Positions 6,680 to 14,479 of a DNA stretch of 64,000 bases are shown here, piece by piece (the stretch's first letter is position 1; every line of letters starts with the position of its first letter). Below the pieces are notes generated by a model. It was not told where the DNA came from and did no database searches. It saw nothing but the letters and a program-made list of their open reading frames with translations. A program made the position numbers and the translations under genes. The DNA comes from Planctomycetota bacterium (GTDB lineage: Bacteria; Planctomycetota; Planctomycetia; Gemmatales; Gemmataceae): the NCBI GenBank assembly GCA_021413735.1, contig JAIOPV010000021.1:20048-84047 (forward strand). Direction: 5' to 3'.

Positions 6680-9600
6680 ATGAAAAAAGAAATGCTCATC
6701 AACGTCCTCCAACCGGAGGAGTGCCGAATCGCAATCGTCGAAGACGGCGTACTCGAAGAACTCTACGTCGAGCGTTCCAGTCAGGAAAGCTACGTCGGGA
6801 ACATCTACAAGGGCCGCATCGTCAACATCGAAGGCAGCATCCAGGCTGCGTTCGTCGATTTCGGCATCGGTCGCAACGGCTTCCTCCACGTCTCGGACGT
6901 GGACCCCGCTTACTACAAGCATCTGTTGTCGAAGGATGACCTCGCCGAGTACGAGGCCGAACTCGATCGCGAATACGGCGCTCGTCCGGCGGCTCCTCAA
7001 CGCGGCAACGATCGCAACGACCGCGGCGGTCGGGGTCGAGAACGTGGCCCGCGTCAGCCACAACCCCAACCGATGACGTCGTGGCTCGAAGAACAACCGC
7101 AGGCTCCCGCGGAACCAACTCCAGCCCCCGCTCCGGTTCAGCCACAACCACGTCTGGCAGCCGTCACGCGAACGCCAGCCCCAGCCGACGCCGATTACGA
7201 AGACGACTTCGCCGCGGGACTCGACGAAGACGCCGAATTGCCGATGGCCGAAGAAGTGACCGACGCCGAGATCGTCGATGAAGCGGTCGCGGCCGAAACC
7301 GTTCCCGCAACGCCCCCTGCTCCTGTTCACCACGTTCCTGTTCACGCCGCGAAGCCGGTCGCACTTGCCACGGAAGAAGAAGACGACTTCGCTGCCGGTA
7401 TTGATGACGTCGCGCCGCCGGCACCGAAGGTCGAAACTCCGAAGCCCCCGGCAGCGCAACCCGCGCCAGCACCCAAGCCCGCTCCGGTCGCACCCCCAGA
7501 AGAAGACGAATTCGGTGCCGGCATCGTCGATGCTGTTGCTCTGAACCCGGCCGCTCAGATCGTGGTTCCACAAGCCGCAATCGTGAAAGCTGCCCCCGCT
7601 GCGCCGGTCGAACTCGAACCAATCGAACCCGAACCACCCGTCGAAGCGGAAGCCATCGAAACGGTGACCACGCTCTCGCCTGCCGAGAGTCAGGCGGTGC
7701 CATTGGCCGAGGTCGCGGAATCCGACTCCGAGGCAGAGCCGAAGAAAAAACCGCGTGCCCGCAAGACGAAGCCCAAGGCCGAGGAAGCCGAGGCAGCGGT
7801 AGAAACGCCCGAAACGCCCGCCGAAGGAAAGCCGAAGCCCAAGCCGCGTCGCGGCAAGAAGAAGGCCGACGGCGAAACCGACTCCGACGACGCATCAGAC
7901 GACAAGCCAAAGTTCATGGGCGGAGCCGAGCGACGCACGACCGGCGACGACGAACCGGAAATTCGACCGTTCTTCGACGACGGCGACTTCGACCCGGATG
8001 CGCCAAATGATCGCTTCGCCGGGAAACAGGCTCCGGAAGAAGACGAAGCAGAAGAACGATTCGTGGGCGACCCAGAGACAGCCGAGGCCGCCGAGGAAGA
8101 GGCACGCGACGTTGCCCGAGAGGAAGAGTTAGACGGGGGTGGCGAGGCTGAAGGCGAAGCCGAAAGCCCCGGCGTCGGTCGCGGTTTCAACGACGACTTC
8201 GAGGATCGCAAGCGAGATCGCGGTGATCGTGGCAGCGACCGTGGCCCACCTCGTGGTGGACGTGATCGTGACCGCGACCGTGGTCGAGGCAGTCGTGATC
8301 GTGGTCCTGGTCCGGGGGGGCCGCGTGGCGATCGTGACCGTGATCGTGGGCCGGGTGGCTTCAAGAGCGGTCCGGGTGGCTTCAAGGGTGGACCCAAGGG
8401 CGGCCGTGATCGCGGGATGCCGAAGCCTCCGATCGAGCAGATTTTCAAGCGTGGCCAGGAAGTGCTCGTTCAGGTCATCAAGGAAGCGGTCGGCACCAAA
8501 GGACCGACGCTCAGCACATACATCAGCATCGCGGGCCGCTATCTCGTGCTGATGCCGAGCTTGAACCGCGTCGGCGTCTCGCGAAAGATCGAGGACCACG
8601 AAGCACGCCGTCGGCTCCGCGAAATCCTCACGACACTGTCGCCACCCAAGGGCGTCGGGTTCATCGTTCGCACCGCGGCGGTCGATCGTGATGCCCGCGA
8701 ACTGCGGAACGATCTCGCGTATCTGCTGCGGCTCTGGCAGGTCGTCGTGAAGCGAATTCGACGTGTCTCCGGACCGGTCGAAATCTATCGCGAATCGGAC
8801 ATGATTACGCGAACGATCCGCGACATCTTCACGAACGACATCGACACCATCTGGGTGGACGAGCCGACTGCGTTCGCGCATGCCAGCGAGTTCTTGCAGA
8901 TCGTGATGCCGAAGTTCGCGAGCCGCATTCGCCACTTCGAGACCACGGAGCCGCTGTTCCACAAGTATGGCATCGAGGACGAGATCGCGAAGATTCACCA
9001 GAAGCGGATCGAGATGCCGCTGGGTGGTTCGCTGGTGATCGAGCAGACGGAAGCGCTCGTGGCCATCGACGTGAACAGCGGTAGTTTCCGGGCGGAGAAC
9101 GCCGAGGAAACCATGTTCCAGATGAACATGCACGCGGCGAAGGAAATCGCCCGACAGTTGCGATTGCGTGACCTCGGCGGCGTGATCGTCAACGACTTCA
9201 TCGACATGCGAAGCGAGACACATCGACGGAGGGTGGAGGATGCGTTCCGGGACGCCTTGCAGCGAGACCGGGCCCGCACGAAGATTCTGCGAATCTCGCA
9301 GTTCGGCCTGATCGAGATGACCAGGCAACGGATTCGGCCGAGCCTGAAGCGAAGTTTGTTCTCGGATTGCCCGCACTGTCGCGGCAGCGGTTTCGTGAAG
9401 ACGAGCGAGAGCCTGAGCATCGAGGTGATGCGACTGGTGCAACTCGCGGCTCACCGTGCTCCTGCGATTGCGAGCATTCAGGTTGCCGTTCACATGGACG
9501 TCGCCCATTACCTGCTGAACAAACGACGCAAGGAAATCGCGGGGCTTGAGGATCGCGGCAAACTGGAGATTCAGGTTACGGGCCAGCTTGGGGTGTCGCC

Positions 9601-9766
9601 GGACATGCTGAGCATTCGCTGCTTCGACCACAACGGAAACGAAGTGCGATTGCTGCCTCCGGCACCGTTGCCTCGGCTCGCGGGTGGGAAGTTCCCGGTG
9701 GCGGGTCGCAATGATCGCGACCGCGACCATAATCAAGGCCGACGCTTCCCGCAACCGCTGGATTGA
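6680..9766 (+). CDS. rng: RNase E/G family ribonuclease with a giant disordered insert in its S1 domain
   Basis: The 1028-residue endoribonuclease would cleave single-stranded AU-rich RNA and act in rRNA/mRNA processing. The S1 domain starts near residue 36 (GNIYKGRIVNIEGSIQAAFVDFG), is interrupted at about residue 95 by an Ala/Pro/Glu then Arg/Gly/Asp-rich stretch to about 580, and resumes with FKRGQEVLVQVIKEAVGTKG. The catalytic core is intact: metal-binding Asp797 (AIDVNSG) and Asp839 (VNDFIDM), and a Zn-link CPHC (897-900). The insert contains RDRDRGRGSRDRG-type runs typical of RNA-binding low-complexity regions. In E. coli RNase E such regions sit at the C-terminus instead. The start is the ATG at 6680 (MKKEMLINVLQPEECRIAIV); an earlier in-frame start runs through the upstream palindrome. 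Confidence 0.93.
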   Translation: MKKEMLINVLQPEECRIAIVEDGVLEELYVERSSQESYVGNIYKGRIVNIEGSIQAAFVDFGIGRNGFLHVSDVDPAYYKHLLSKDDLAEYEAELDREYGARPAAPQRGNDRNDRGGRGRERGPRQPQPQPMTSWLEEQPQAPAEPTPAPAPVQPQPRLAAVTRTPAPADADYEDDFAAGLDEDAELPMAEEVTDAEIVDEAVAAETVPATPPAPVHHVPVHAAKPVALATEEEDDFAAGIDDVAPPAPKVETPKPPAAQPAPAPKPAPVAPPEEDEFGAGIVDAVALNPAAQIVVPQAAIVKAAPAAPVELEPIEPEPPVEAEAIETVTTLSPAESQAVPLAEVAESDSEAEPKKKPRARKTKPKAEEAEAAVETPETPAEGKPKPKPRRGKKKADGETDSDDASDDKPKFMGGAERRTTGDDEPEIRPFFDDGDFDPDAPNDRFAGKQAPEEDEAEERFVGDPETAEAAEEEARDVAREEELDGGGEAEGEAESPGVGRGFNDDFEDRKRDRGDRGSDRGPPRGGRDRDRDRGRGSRDRGPGPGGPRGDRDRDRGPGGFKSGPGGFKGGPKGGRDRGMPKPPIEQIFKRGQEVLVQVIKEAVGTKGPTLSTYISIAGRYLVLMPSLNRVGVSRKIEDHEARRRLREILTTLSPPKGVGFIVRTAAVDRDARELRNDLAYLLRLWQVVVKRIRRVSGPVEIYRESDMITRTIRDIFTNDIDTIWVDEPTAFAHASEFLQIVMPKFASRIRHFETTEPLFHKYGIEDEIAKIHQKRIEMPLGGSLVIEQTEALVAIDVNSGSFRAENAEETMFQMNMHAAKEIARQLRLRDLGGVIVNDFIDMRSETHRRRVEDAFRDALQRDRARTKILRISQFGLIEMTRQRIRPSLKRSLFSDCPHCRGSGFVKTSESLSIEVMRLVQLAAHRAPAIASIQVAVHMDVAHYLLNKRRKEIAGLEDRGKLEIQVTGQLGVSPDMLSIRCFDHNGNEVRLLPPAPLPRLAGGKFPVAGRNDRDRDHNQGRRFPQPLD

Positions 9767-9784
9767 CGTGGCTATCGCTGGGGT

Positions 9785-9838
9785 TTCGCCGCTTGCGGCG
9801 TAGCGCTTTCTCGTGAGCGCTACGCCGCAAGCGGCGAA
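9785..9838. repeat. Palindromic repeat, GCCGCTTGCGGCG family, copy 1
   Basis: Two exact 23-base arms, 9785-9807 and 9816-9838, contain TTCGCCGCTTGCGGCGTAGC and surround an 8-base loop. It lies between the convergent RNase and 114-residue hypothetical genes, where it could terminate both. Related copies occur at 33844-33888 and, as a half copy, at 27464-27480. Confidence 0.9.
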
Positions 9839-9870
9839 TGCAATTCTCGCTGACTCCCGTTGTGAGACGC

Positions 9871-10215
9871 TTACTCGATTTCGGCGATCGGTTCCTCGCC
9901 GGTCGGCTTCGCGAGCGCAGGGCGAAGCAAGAACGGGCCGGTGTCTACCTTCCCGATGCTCCAATTCCCCTGAATGCTCCCTTCGCCGTCCGGCTGCCCG
10001 ACATCCAGCACCTCATGCTTGCCGATGTACTGCTTCACCATGCGGACCTGCCCGGTCGCTTCGTCGTAGGCACCTGCGAAGGTGAAACGCCCAACCATGT
10101 CCTTGCCTTCGCCTGTCACCGTGCCGTTCGCGAAGTGCAAATAGAACGGCGTCATCGGCCGCCGACCCCACATTTCCTGCACCCAAAAGCCATCCCAACG
10201 ACCCGACGGATACAT
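9871..10215 (-). CDS. Hypothetical cytosolic protein (114 aa)
   Basis: I do not recognise this protein beyond similarity in style to small planctomycete hypothetical proteins. It has no signal peptide or membrane segment. It is rich in Gly, Trp and beta-strand patterns (SGRWDGFWVQEMWGRRPM, then FANGTVTGEGKDMVGRFTF, AYDEATGQVRMVKQYIGKH), suggesting a small beta-barrel with repeated G-x-Y/F strands. The start at 10215 has a GGAG about 7 bases upstream. It is divergent from the DMT transporter gene, with 56 bases between the two starts. Confidence 0.75.
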   Translation of the reverse strand: MYPSGRWDGFWVQEMWGRRPMTPFYLHFANGTVTGEGKDMVGRFTFAGAYDEATGQVRMVKQYIGKHEVLDVGQPDGEGSIQGNWSIGKVDTGPFLLRPALAKPTGEEPIAEIE

Positions 10216-10271
10216 GCTGAATCTCCTCGCGTGAGGCTCACAGTTCGTCGAACTTCAATATCGTTCCCTAC

Positions 10272-11183
10272 ATGGTCCACACCGATGCGCGAGCTTACAT
10301 CTGGATGCTGTGCGGCAGCTTCTCGTTCACCCTCATGGGCGTCCTCGCACACGTTCTCCTTCAAAGCAACAGGACGTGCGACTGGCAAACTGTCGCCGTG
10401 TTCCGTGCTGGCATCGTCGCGGTTCTCGCCGTGATGATCGCCCTTGGAACTGGGGTGAAACTCGTCTTCTGGCCCTGGCGGTTGTGGCTCCGCAGCATCT
10501 CTGGCAGTTGTTCCATGCTCTGCACGTTTTATGCGTTCGACAAGCTACCGGTCGCGGACGTGTTCACGCTCACGAACACGTTTCCGATCTGGGTCGCGTT
10601 GCTGTCGTGGCCGCTGTATGGACACTCGCCCGGCTTGAAGGTTCTCGTCGCCGTGCTGATCGGCGTCGTTGGCGTGGCACTTGTGGAACAGCCGCACTTC
10701 GCGAGCGGAAACTTCGGCGTCGCCTCGGCGCTGGCGGCGGCGGGTTTCACGGCTGTCGCCATGCTCGGTCTGCACTCGCTGAGCAACCTCGAACCGCTGG
10801 CGATCGTCGCACACTTCTCGACAGTCGCGACGGGCTTTTGTCTCACGGCCCTGAGTATGCCGTATTTTTTCCCAGAATGGGCCGGGCCACTCGGTCACGA
10901 TCCGGCTGCGGTGCTGGAACCGCGCGTGATGCTTGAACTTGTCGGCATGGGTGTCGCGGCGCTCGTGGGGCAGTTGTTCCTGACGCTGGCGTTCTCGCAC
11001 GGTGCGCCCGCGAAGGTTTCCGTCGTGGGGCTGACGCAGATCGTGTTCGGGCTTGCGTTCGGCGTCGCATTGTTCAAGCATGAAGTGAACCGGCTAACGC
11101 TGGTCGGCACCGTTTTGGTGATCGCGCCAACCGCGTGGCTGCTGACGCGAGAACGCCAGGTTCAGGATAAATCGGATCAGTAG
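10272..11183 (+). CDS. EamA/DMT-superfamily transporter
   Basis: The 303-residue protein has about ten hydrophobic segments arranged as two EamA repeats, the fold of drug/metabolite exporters. Repeat one includes the FYAFDKLPVADVFTLTNTFPIWVALLSW segment typical of DMT proteins; repeat two ends with GLTQIVFGLAFGVALF...VNRLTLVGTVLVIAPTAWLL. It acts in the inner membrane; the substrate cannot be told. No clear ribosome site precedes the ATG at 10272. It is a single gene flanked by a divergent hypothetical and a downstream palindrome. Confidence 0.88.
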   Translation: MVHTDARAYIWMLCGSFSFTLMGVLAHVLLQSNRTCDWQTVAVFRAGIVAVLAVMIALGTGVKLVFWPWRLWLRSISGSCSMLCTFYAFDKLPVADVFTLTNTFPIWVALLSWPLYGHSPGLKVLVAVLIGVVGVALVEQPHFASGNFGVASALAAAGFTAVAMLGLHSLSNLEPLAIVAHFSTVATGFCLTALSMPYFFPEWAGPLGHDPAAVLEPRVMLELVGMGVAALVGQLFLTLAFSHGAPAKVSVVGLTQIVFGLAFGVALFKHEVNRLTLVGTVLVIAPTAWLLTRERQVQDKSDQ

Positions 11184-11192
11184 TTCACAGTT

Positions 11193-11240
11193 TAGCGACG
11201 GACCCAACGGGTCTGCTTGTCGCCCCGTTGGGGCGACCGC
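11193..11240. repeat. GC-rich double-hairpin repeat (CCCAACGGG / CCCCGTTGGGG family), copy 1
   Basis: Two adjacent hairpins, GACCCAACGGGTC and CGCCCCGTTGGGGCG, lie within outer AGCG...CGCT arms. Copies of the same plan occur at 17349-17395 and 47118-47178. It lies between the DMT transporter and DUF58 genes. Confidence 0.75.
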
Positions 11241-11277
11241 TACACCATTACTCGCGGTCCGATTTCAAGAGTCCGCC

Positions 11278-12144
11278 ATGCCCGAACCGCTGCTCACGCC
11301 TGATGTGCTCCGCAAACTGGAGACGCTCGAACTCGTGTCCCGCAAGGCACGAGCAGGGCGGACTCGTGGCGATCGTCTCTCCAAACGCAAAGGACGCGGA
11401 GCGGAGTTCGCGGACTTTCGGCCCTACACCAGCGGCGACGACCTGCGTTTCCTCGATTGGGGTCTCTTCGCACGCTTCGAGCGGCTGTTCCTCCGGCTGT
11501 TCCTCGAAGACGAAGATTTGCACGTCCATTTGCTGCTCGATGTCAGTCGGTCGATGGCGTTCGGCGACCCGCAGAAGTTGCTGTTCGCCAAACGTGTTGC
11601 TGCTGCGATTGGGTTCGTCGGGCTCGTGAACCTCGATCGCGTGACGGTCACGGCGTTCGCGGAGAAGTCGTTCGGGAAGAGTCCGGGGTTTCGGGGGCGA
11701 CCGTCGCTGGCGCGGCTCATGGCGGCGCTCGAAGCACTCGAACCGGCGGCTGCCGGCGACTTCAACCGGTCGATGCGAATGATCGCGCCGACGCTCACCG
11801 GTCGCGGGGTTGTCGTGGTGTTGAGTGACTTTCTCGACAAGGCTGGCGTTGCGGATGGATTGCGTTTTCTGGCGTCTCGCGGAATGGACACGACAGCCGT
11901 GCAAGTGCTGGCACCCGAAGAAGTGGAACCAACCGTGGCTGGCGACTTGCGACTAACAGACTCGGAAGATGGAGCCGGGGCTGAGGTGACGGTCACGGCT
12001 GATTTGCTGAATCGCTATCGGCGAGCCGTGGCGGCGTTCCGGGCACGGCTCGCTTCTGATTGCGGACGACTTGGCATCTCGCTGTTGCAGACGACGAGCG
12101 ATCTTCCCTTCGATCGCGTGGCGTTGCGGATGCTTCGAACTTAG
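11278..12144 (+). CDS. DUF58 domain-containing protein (vWA-like)
   Basis: The 288-residue DUF58 protein starts LLTPDVLRKLETLELVSRKARAGRTRG and has the family signature GRGAEFADFRPYTSGDDLRFLDW. It is followed by a vWA-like half with a DVSRSM MIDAS-type motif (LLLDVSRSMAFGD). DUF58 proteins usually work with MoxR AAA ATPases and BatA-type membrane proteins in envelope complex assembly. No MoxR gene is adjacent, although a BatA-like gene lies far downstream at 55149-57281. Length is normal. The last codon and stop lie inside a palindromic repeat that starts at 12143. Confidence 0.92.
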   Translation: MPEPLLTPDVLRKLETLELVSRKARAGRTRGDRLSKRKGRGAEFADFRPYTSGDDLRFLDWGLFARFERLFLRLFLEDEDLHVHLLLDVSRSMAFGDPQKLLFAKRVAAAIGFVGLVNLDRVTVTAFAEKSFGKSPGFRGRPSLARLMAALEALEPAAAGDFNRSMRMIAPTLTGRGVVVVLSDFLDKAGVADGLRFLASRGMDTTAVQVLAPEEVEPTVAGDLRLTDSEDGAGAEVTVTADLLNRYRRAVAAFRARLASDCGRLGISLLQTTSDLPFDRVALRMLRT

Positions 12145-12256
12145 TGTTTGGTGTTTCGTATTTTGTGTTTAGTGTTGGTTTTCCGCTCGTGCCACCGATG
12201 CCGCTTTGTTACTCACAGGAAAGCCCAAACTAAACACGAAACACCAAACACTCAAC
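12143..12256. repeat. Palindromic repeat, GTGTTTGGTGTTTCG family, copy 2
   Basis: Arm 12143-12175 (AGTGTTTGGTGTTTCGTATT...) is complementary to 12225-12256 (AACTAAACACGAAACACCAA...). The family also occurs at 6579-6677. It sits between convergent DUF58 and membrane-protein genes and supplies the DUF58 stop codon. Confidence 0.85.
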
Positions 12257-12261
12257 ACCAA

Positions 12262-12873
12262 TCACGCCCGGCTCCCGAAGTACGCGGCAACAGCTGCGAT
12301 CAAGATGCCTTCCCAAATCTGCATCGCGTGGACGCCCGGTTTGTCGGATAACCCCGGCAACACCGCGAACTGAAAGATCGTCTCTGCGAACAGCAGGAAG
12401 AACGCCACGACCCCAATCCAGGCCCGAACACTGTAGAAGAACGGATTGGTTCGACCGAGGATCGAACGCAGTACCAACGACGTTCCGAACCCACCCGCGA
12501 GGCAACCGAGCAAGACCGGCCACTCGAAAAGTTCCGCCGCATTTGGCGTCAGTTGGTGGCCGAGGCGAGCGGGATTCTTGAACCCAACATACGCCACAAC
12601 CGCCACGCTTCCGCCCACGAAGAGAATTCGCATCACCCACGGAAAGAGGGCCGATTCGCGAATCTCCTGAACCGGATGCGAGGCGAAGGACAAGAACACC
12701 AGCGTCAGGAGGAAGAAGTGGGCCAGCGGTGCCGTAGGTTGCTCGTGCGGCCACGGGTAGAGCAGCAAGATCCAGAAGAACGAGCAGATCATCAGCGACA
12801 GTATCCCGCGAACGCTCCCAACGGGGAGGCCGAAGGGCTGAAACTCTTCCGGGCGTGGTTGGCCGGTGGACAT
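12262..12873 (-). CDS. Integral membrane protein of unknown function (203 aa)
   Basis: After an N-terminal MSTGQPRPEEFQPFGLPVGSVRGILSLMICSFFWILLLYPW segment come five or six hydrophobic helices. The FGLPVGSVRGILS stretch before the first helix is conserved in some planctomycete membrane proteins I cannot name. The start at 12873 is chosen because GGGAG precedes it by 7 bases; an upstream in-frame start at 12927 adds a non-conserved tail. It is divergent from the DUF1559 gene. No function can be assigned. Confidence 0.8.
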   Translation of the reverse strand: MSTGQPRPEEFQPFGLPVGSVRGILSLMICSFFWILLLYPWPHEQPTAPLAHFFLLTLVFLSFASHPVQEIRESALFPWVMRILFVGGSVAVVAYVGFKNPARLGHQLTPNAAELFEWPVLLGCLAGGFGTSLVLRSILGRTNPFFYSVRAWIGVVAFFLLFAETIFQFAVLPGLSDKPGVHAMQIWEGILIAAVAAYFGSRA

Positions 12874-12976
12874 TGGTTGCTCCCTGGGGTGAACTGTTTC
12901 TATAAGCGAGTTCGGTCTGTGGGGCAAAACCTTTCCACAACGGGAACTTCCGACACCGAATCACACGCATGAAGAG

Positions 12977-13005
12977 TTGCGATCTGCTTCATCTGATTCT
13001 AATAT
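12977..13005 (+). promoter_or_regulatory. Predicted promoter for the DUF1559 gene
   Basis: TTGCGA (12977-12982) and TAATAT (13000-13005) are 17 bases apart, 63 bases before the DUF1559 start. This would leave an mRNA leader of about 55 bases. Confidence 0.5.
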
Positions 13006-13067
13006 CTCCTTGGCGGGTCTCACGATACCGTCAATTCATACCTTTCCCTTCGGCGGTTGGAGTTCCC

Positions 13068-14009
13068 ATGTCTTTGCCGCTTGCACGCTCAAGGCGTGCT
13101 TTTACGCTCATCGAATTGTTGGTCGTCATCGCGATTATCGCAATTCTCATCGGGCTGTTGTTGCCGGCTGTGCAGAAGGTTCGCGAAGCCGCCGCCCGCA
13201 TGACAAGCAGCAACAACCTCAAGCAACTCTCGCTCGCGACCCACAGTGCCCAGGATGTTCGCGGCATGTTGCCGTGTGCCTGGAACGCCTGGTGGATGCA
13301 CCTTGGCGACCCGAACGGCAACCCGGCTGGCTACATCACCGGCACCTACAAAGGCCCGTGGAAGTCTTACACCGGCGACGTGACACTGTTCTACCACCTG
13401 CTGCCATACATCGAACAAGAAGCGATGTATTCGCCGGGGAAAGGGCTGCAACTCTTCACCTCGGCCGGCGGTCAATCCATCTGGACGATCAAACTCAAGA
13501 CCTTCAAGGCACCGCACGACCCAAGCCCGAAGGACAATCAGGATCTCGCCTACAGTTGGCTTCTTAGCAACGCGACGACGCAGTGGGCCGGCAGCAGTTA
13601 CGCCTGGAATTTCCAGGTATTCGGCAAACGCGGCGGTGATCCCTACGATCGAGATGCCTGGGGCACCACACTCACGCTGCAAACCATTCAAGACGGCACT
13701 TCGCAGACCATGTTCTACGCCGAGAAATTGATGGTCTGCGGCACCTACGGCAACCTCGCGATGCACGGCGGTTGGAACCTCGACTATTGCCCGGCGTTCG
13801 CTGCAAAGGGCGGCCCATCCGCCAAATTCCAGGTGCAGCCGACGCAGACCAATTGCGATCGCTTCCTGGCCAGTGCCTTCACGGCGGGCGGCATTCAGGT
13901 CGCAATGGCTGACGGCTCGGCGCGATCGGTGAGTTCATCGGTTTCAGTCGCGACATGGGGACACGCTGCCGACCCATCCGATGGCCTTGTCCTCGGGAGC
14001 GACTGGTGA
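13068..14009 (+). CDS. DUF1559 protein with type IV pilin-like N-terminus
   Basis: The 313-residue protein has a prepilin cleavage/methylation motif, [25 protein letters not shown], followed by [11 protein letters not shown], which marks the large planctomycete DUF1559 (SBP_bac_10-like, pseudopilin) family. The C-terminal family signature is present as [21 protein letters not shown]. Products are thought to be processed by a prepilin peptidase and to sit at the cell surface or in a pseudopilus; planctomycete genomes carry dozens. The ATG at 13068 follows a GGAG. It overlaps the lipoprotein gene downstream by one base (TGATG), a pairing seen throughout these genomes. Confidence 0.95.
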   Translation: MSLPLARSRRAFTLIELLVVIAIIAILIGLLLPAVQKVREAAARMTSSNNLKQLSLATHSAQDVRGMLPCAWNAWWMHLGDPNGNPAGYITGTYKGPWKSYTGDVTLFYHLLPYIEQEAMYSPGKGLQLFTSAGGQSIWTIKLKTFKAPHDPSPKDNQDLAYSWLLSNATTQWAGSSYAWNFQVFGKRGGDPYDRDAWGTTLTLQTIQDGTSQTMFYAEKLMVCGTYGNLAMHGGWNLDYCPAFAAKGGPSAKFQVQPTQTNCDRFLASAFTAGGIQVAMADGSARSVSSSVSVATWGHAADPSDGLVLGSDW

Positions 14010-14479
14010 TGACGCATAAGTTCAATGTCGGGTTGATGTCGGCTGTCGTTCTGCTTTGTGGTTGCAGCAGTGGGAACTACAACGACGGCCTGAACATGGG
14101 CGGCACGCTATCGGGAACGGTTACTCTCGATGGCACGCCGTTGCGTGGCGGGCGTGTGGAATGCTACGCCGACAACGGCAAGTATTCCGTGATGGCCGAT
14201 CTCGACAAGGCTGGAAAGTTCACGCTGAAGGAACCACCGCTTGGCGCGTGCAAGCTCGTGGTGAAGACTTCACACTTGAAGAATCACCCCGCGGCGATGT
14301 CGCCGAACACGAAGGACAGCAAAGGTAACCCTGGCGGCTCCGCGGGAATGGTGATTCCAACTGATATCGGCTTCGGATACACGCAAATCCCTGAGAAGTA
14401 CGAGAACCTCGCGACCACGGACCAAACCGTGACGGTGGAACGCGGCGACACAACGCACGACATCAAGTTGACGAAGTGA
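14009..14479 (+). CDS. Lipoprotein with carboxypeptidase-regulatory-like fold
   Basis: The 156-residue product has a lipobox (AVVLLCGCSSG) and a mature domain starting LSGTVTLDGTPLRGGRVECYAD. This beta-sandwich resembles the transthyretin/carboxypeptidase regulatory domain of small planctomycete lipoproteins that follow DUF1559 genes. It ends in TTDQTVTVERGDTTHDIKLT. It is probably anchored in a membrane on the periplasmic side. Its start overlaps the DUF1559 stop by one base, so the two are co-translated. Role unknown. Confidence 0.88.
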   Translation: MTHKFNVGLMSAVVLLCGCSSGNYNDGLNMGGTLSGTVTLDGTPLRGGRVECYADNGKYSVMADLDKAGKFTLKEPPLGACKLVVKTSHLKNHPAAMSPNTKDSKGNPGGSAGMVIPTDIGFGYTQIPEKYENLATTDQTVTVERGDTTHDIKLTK

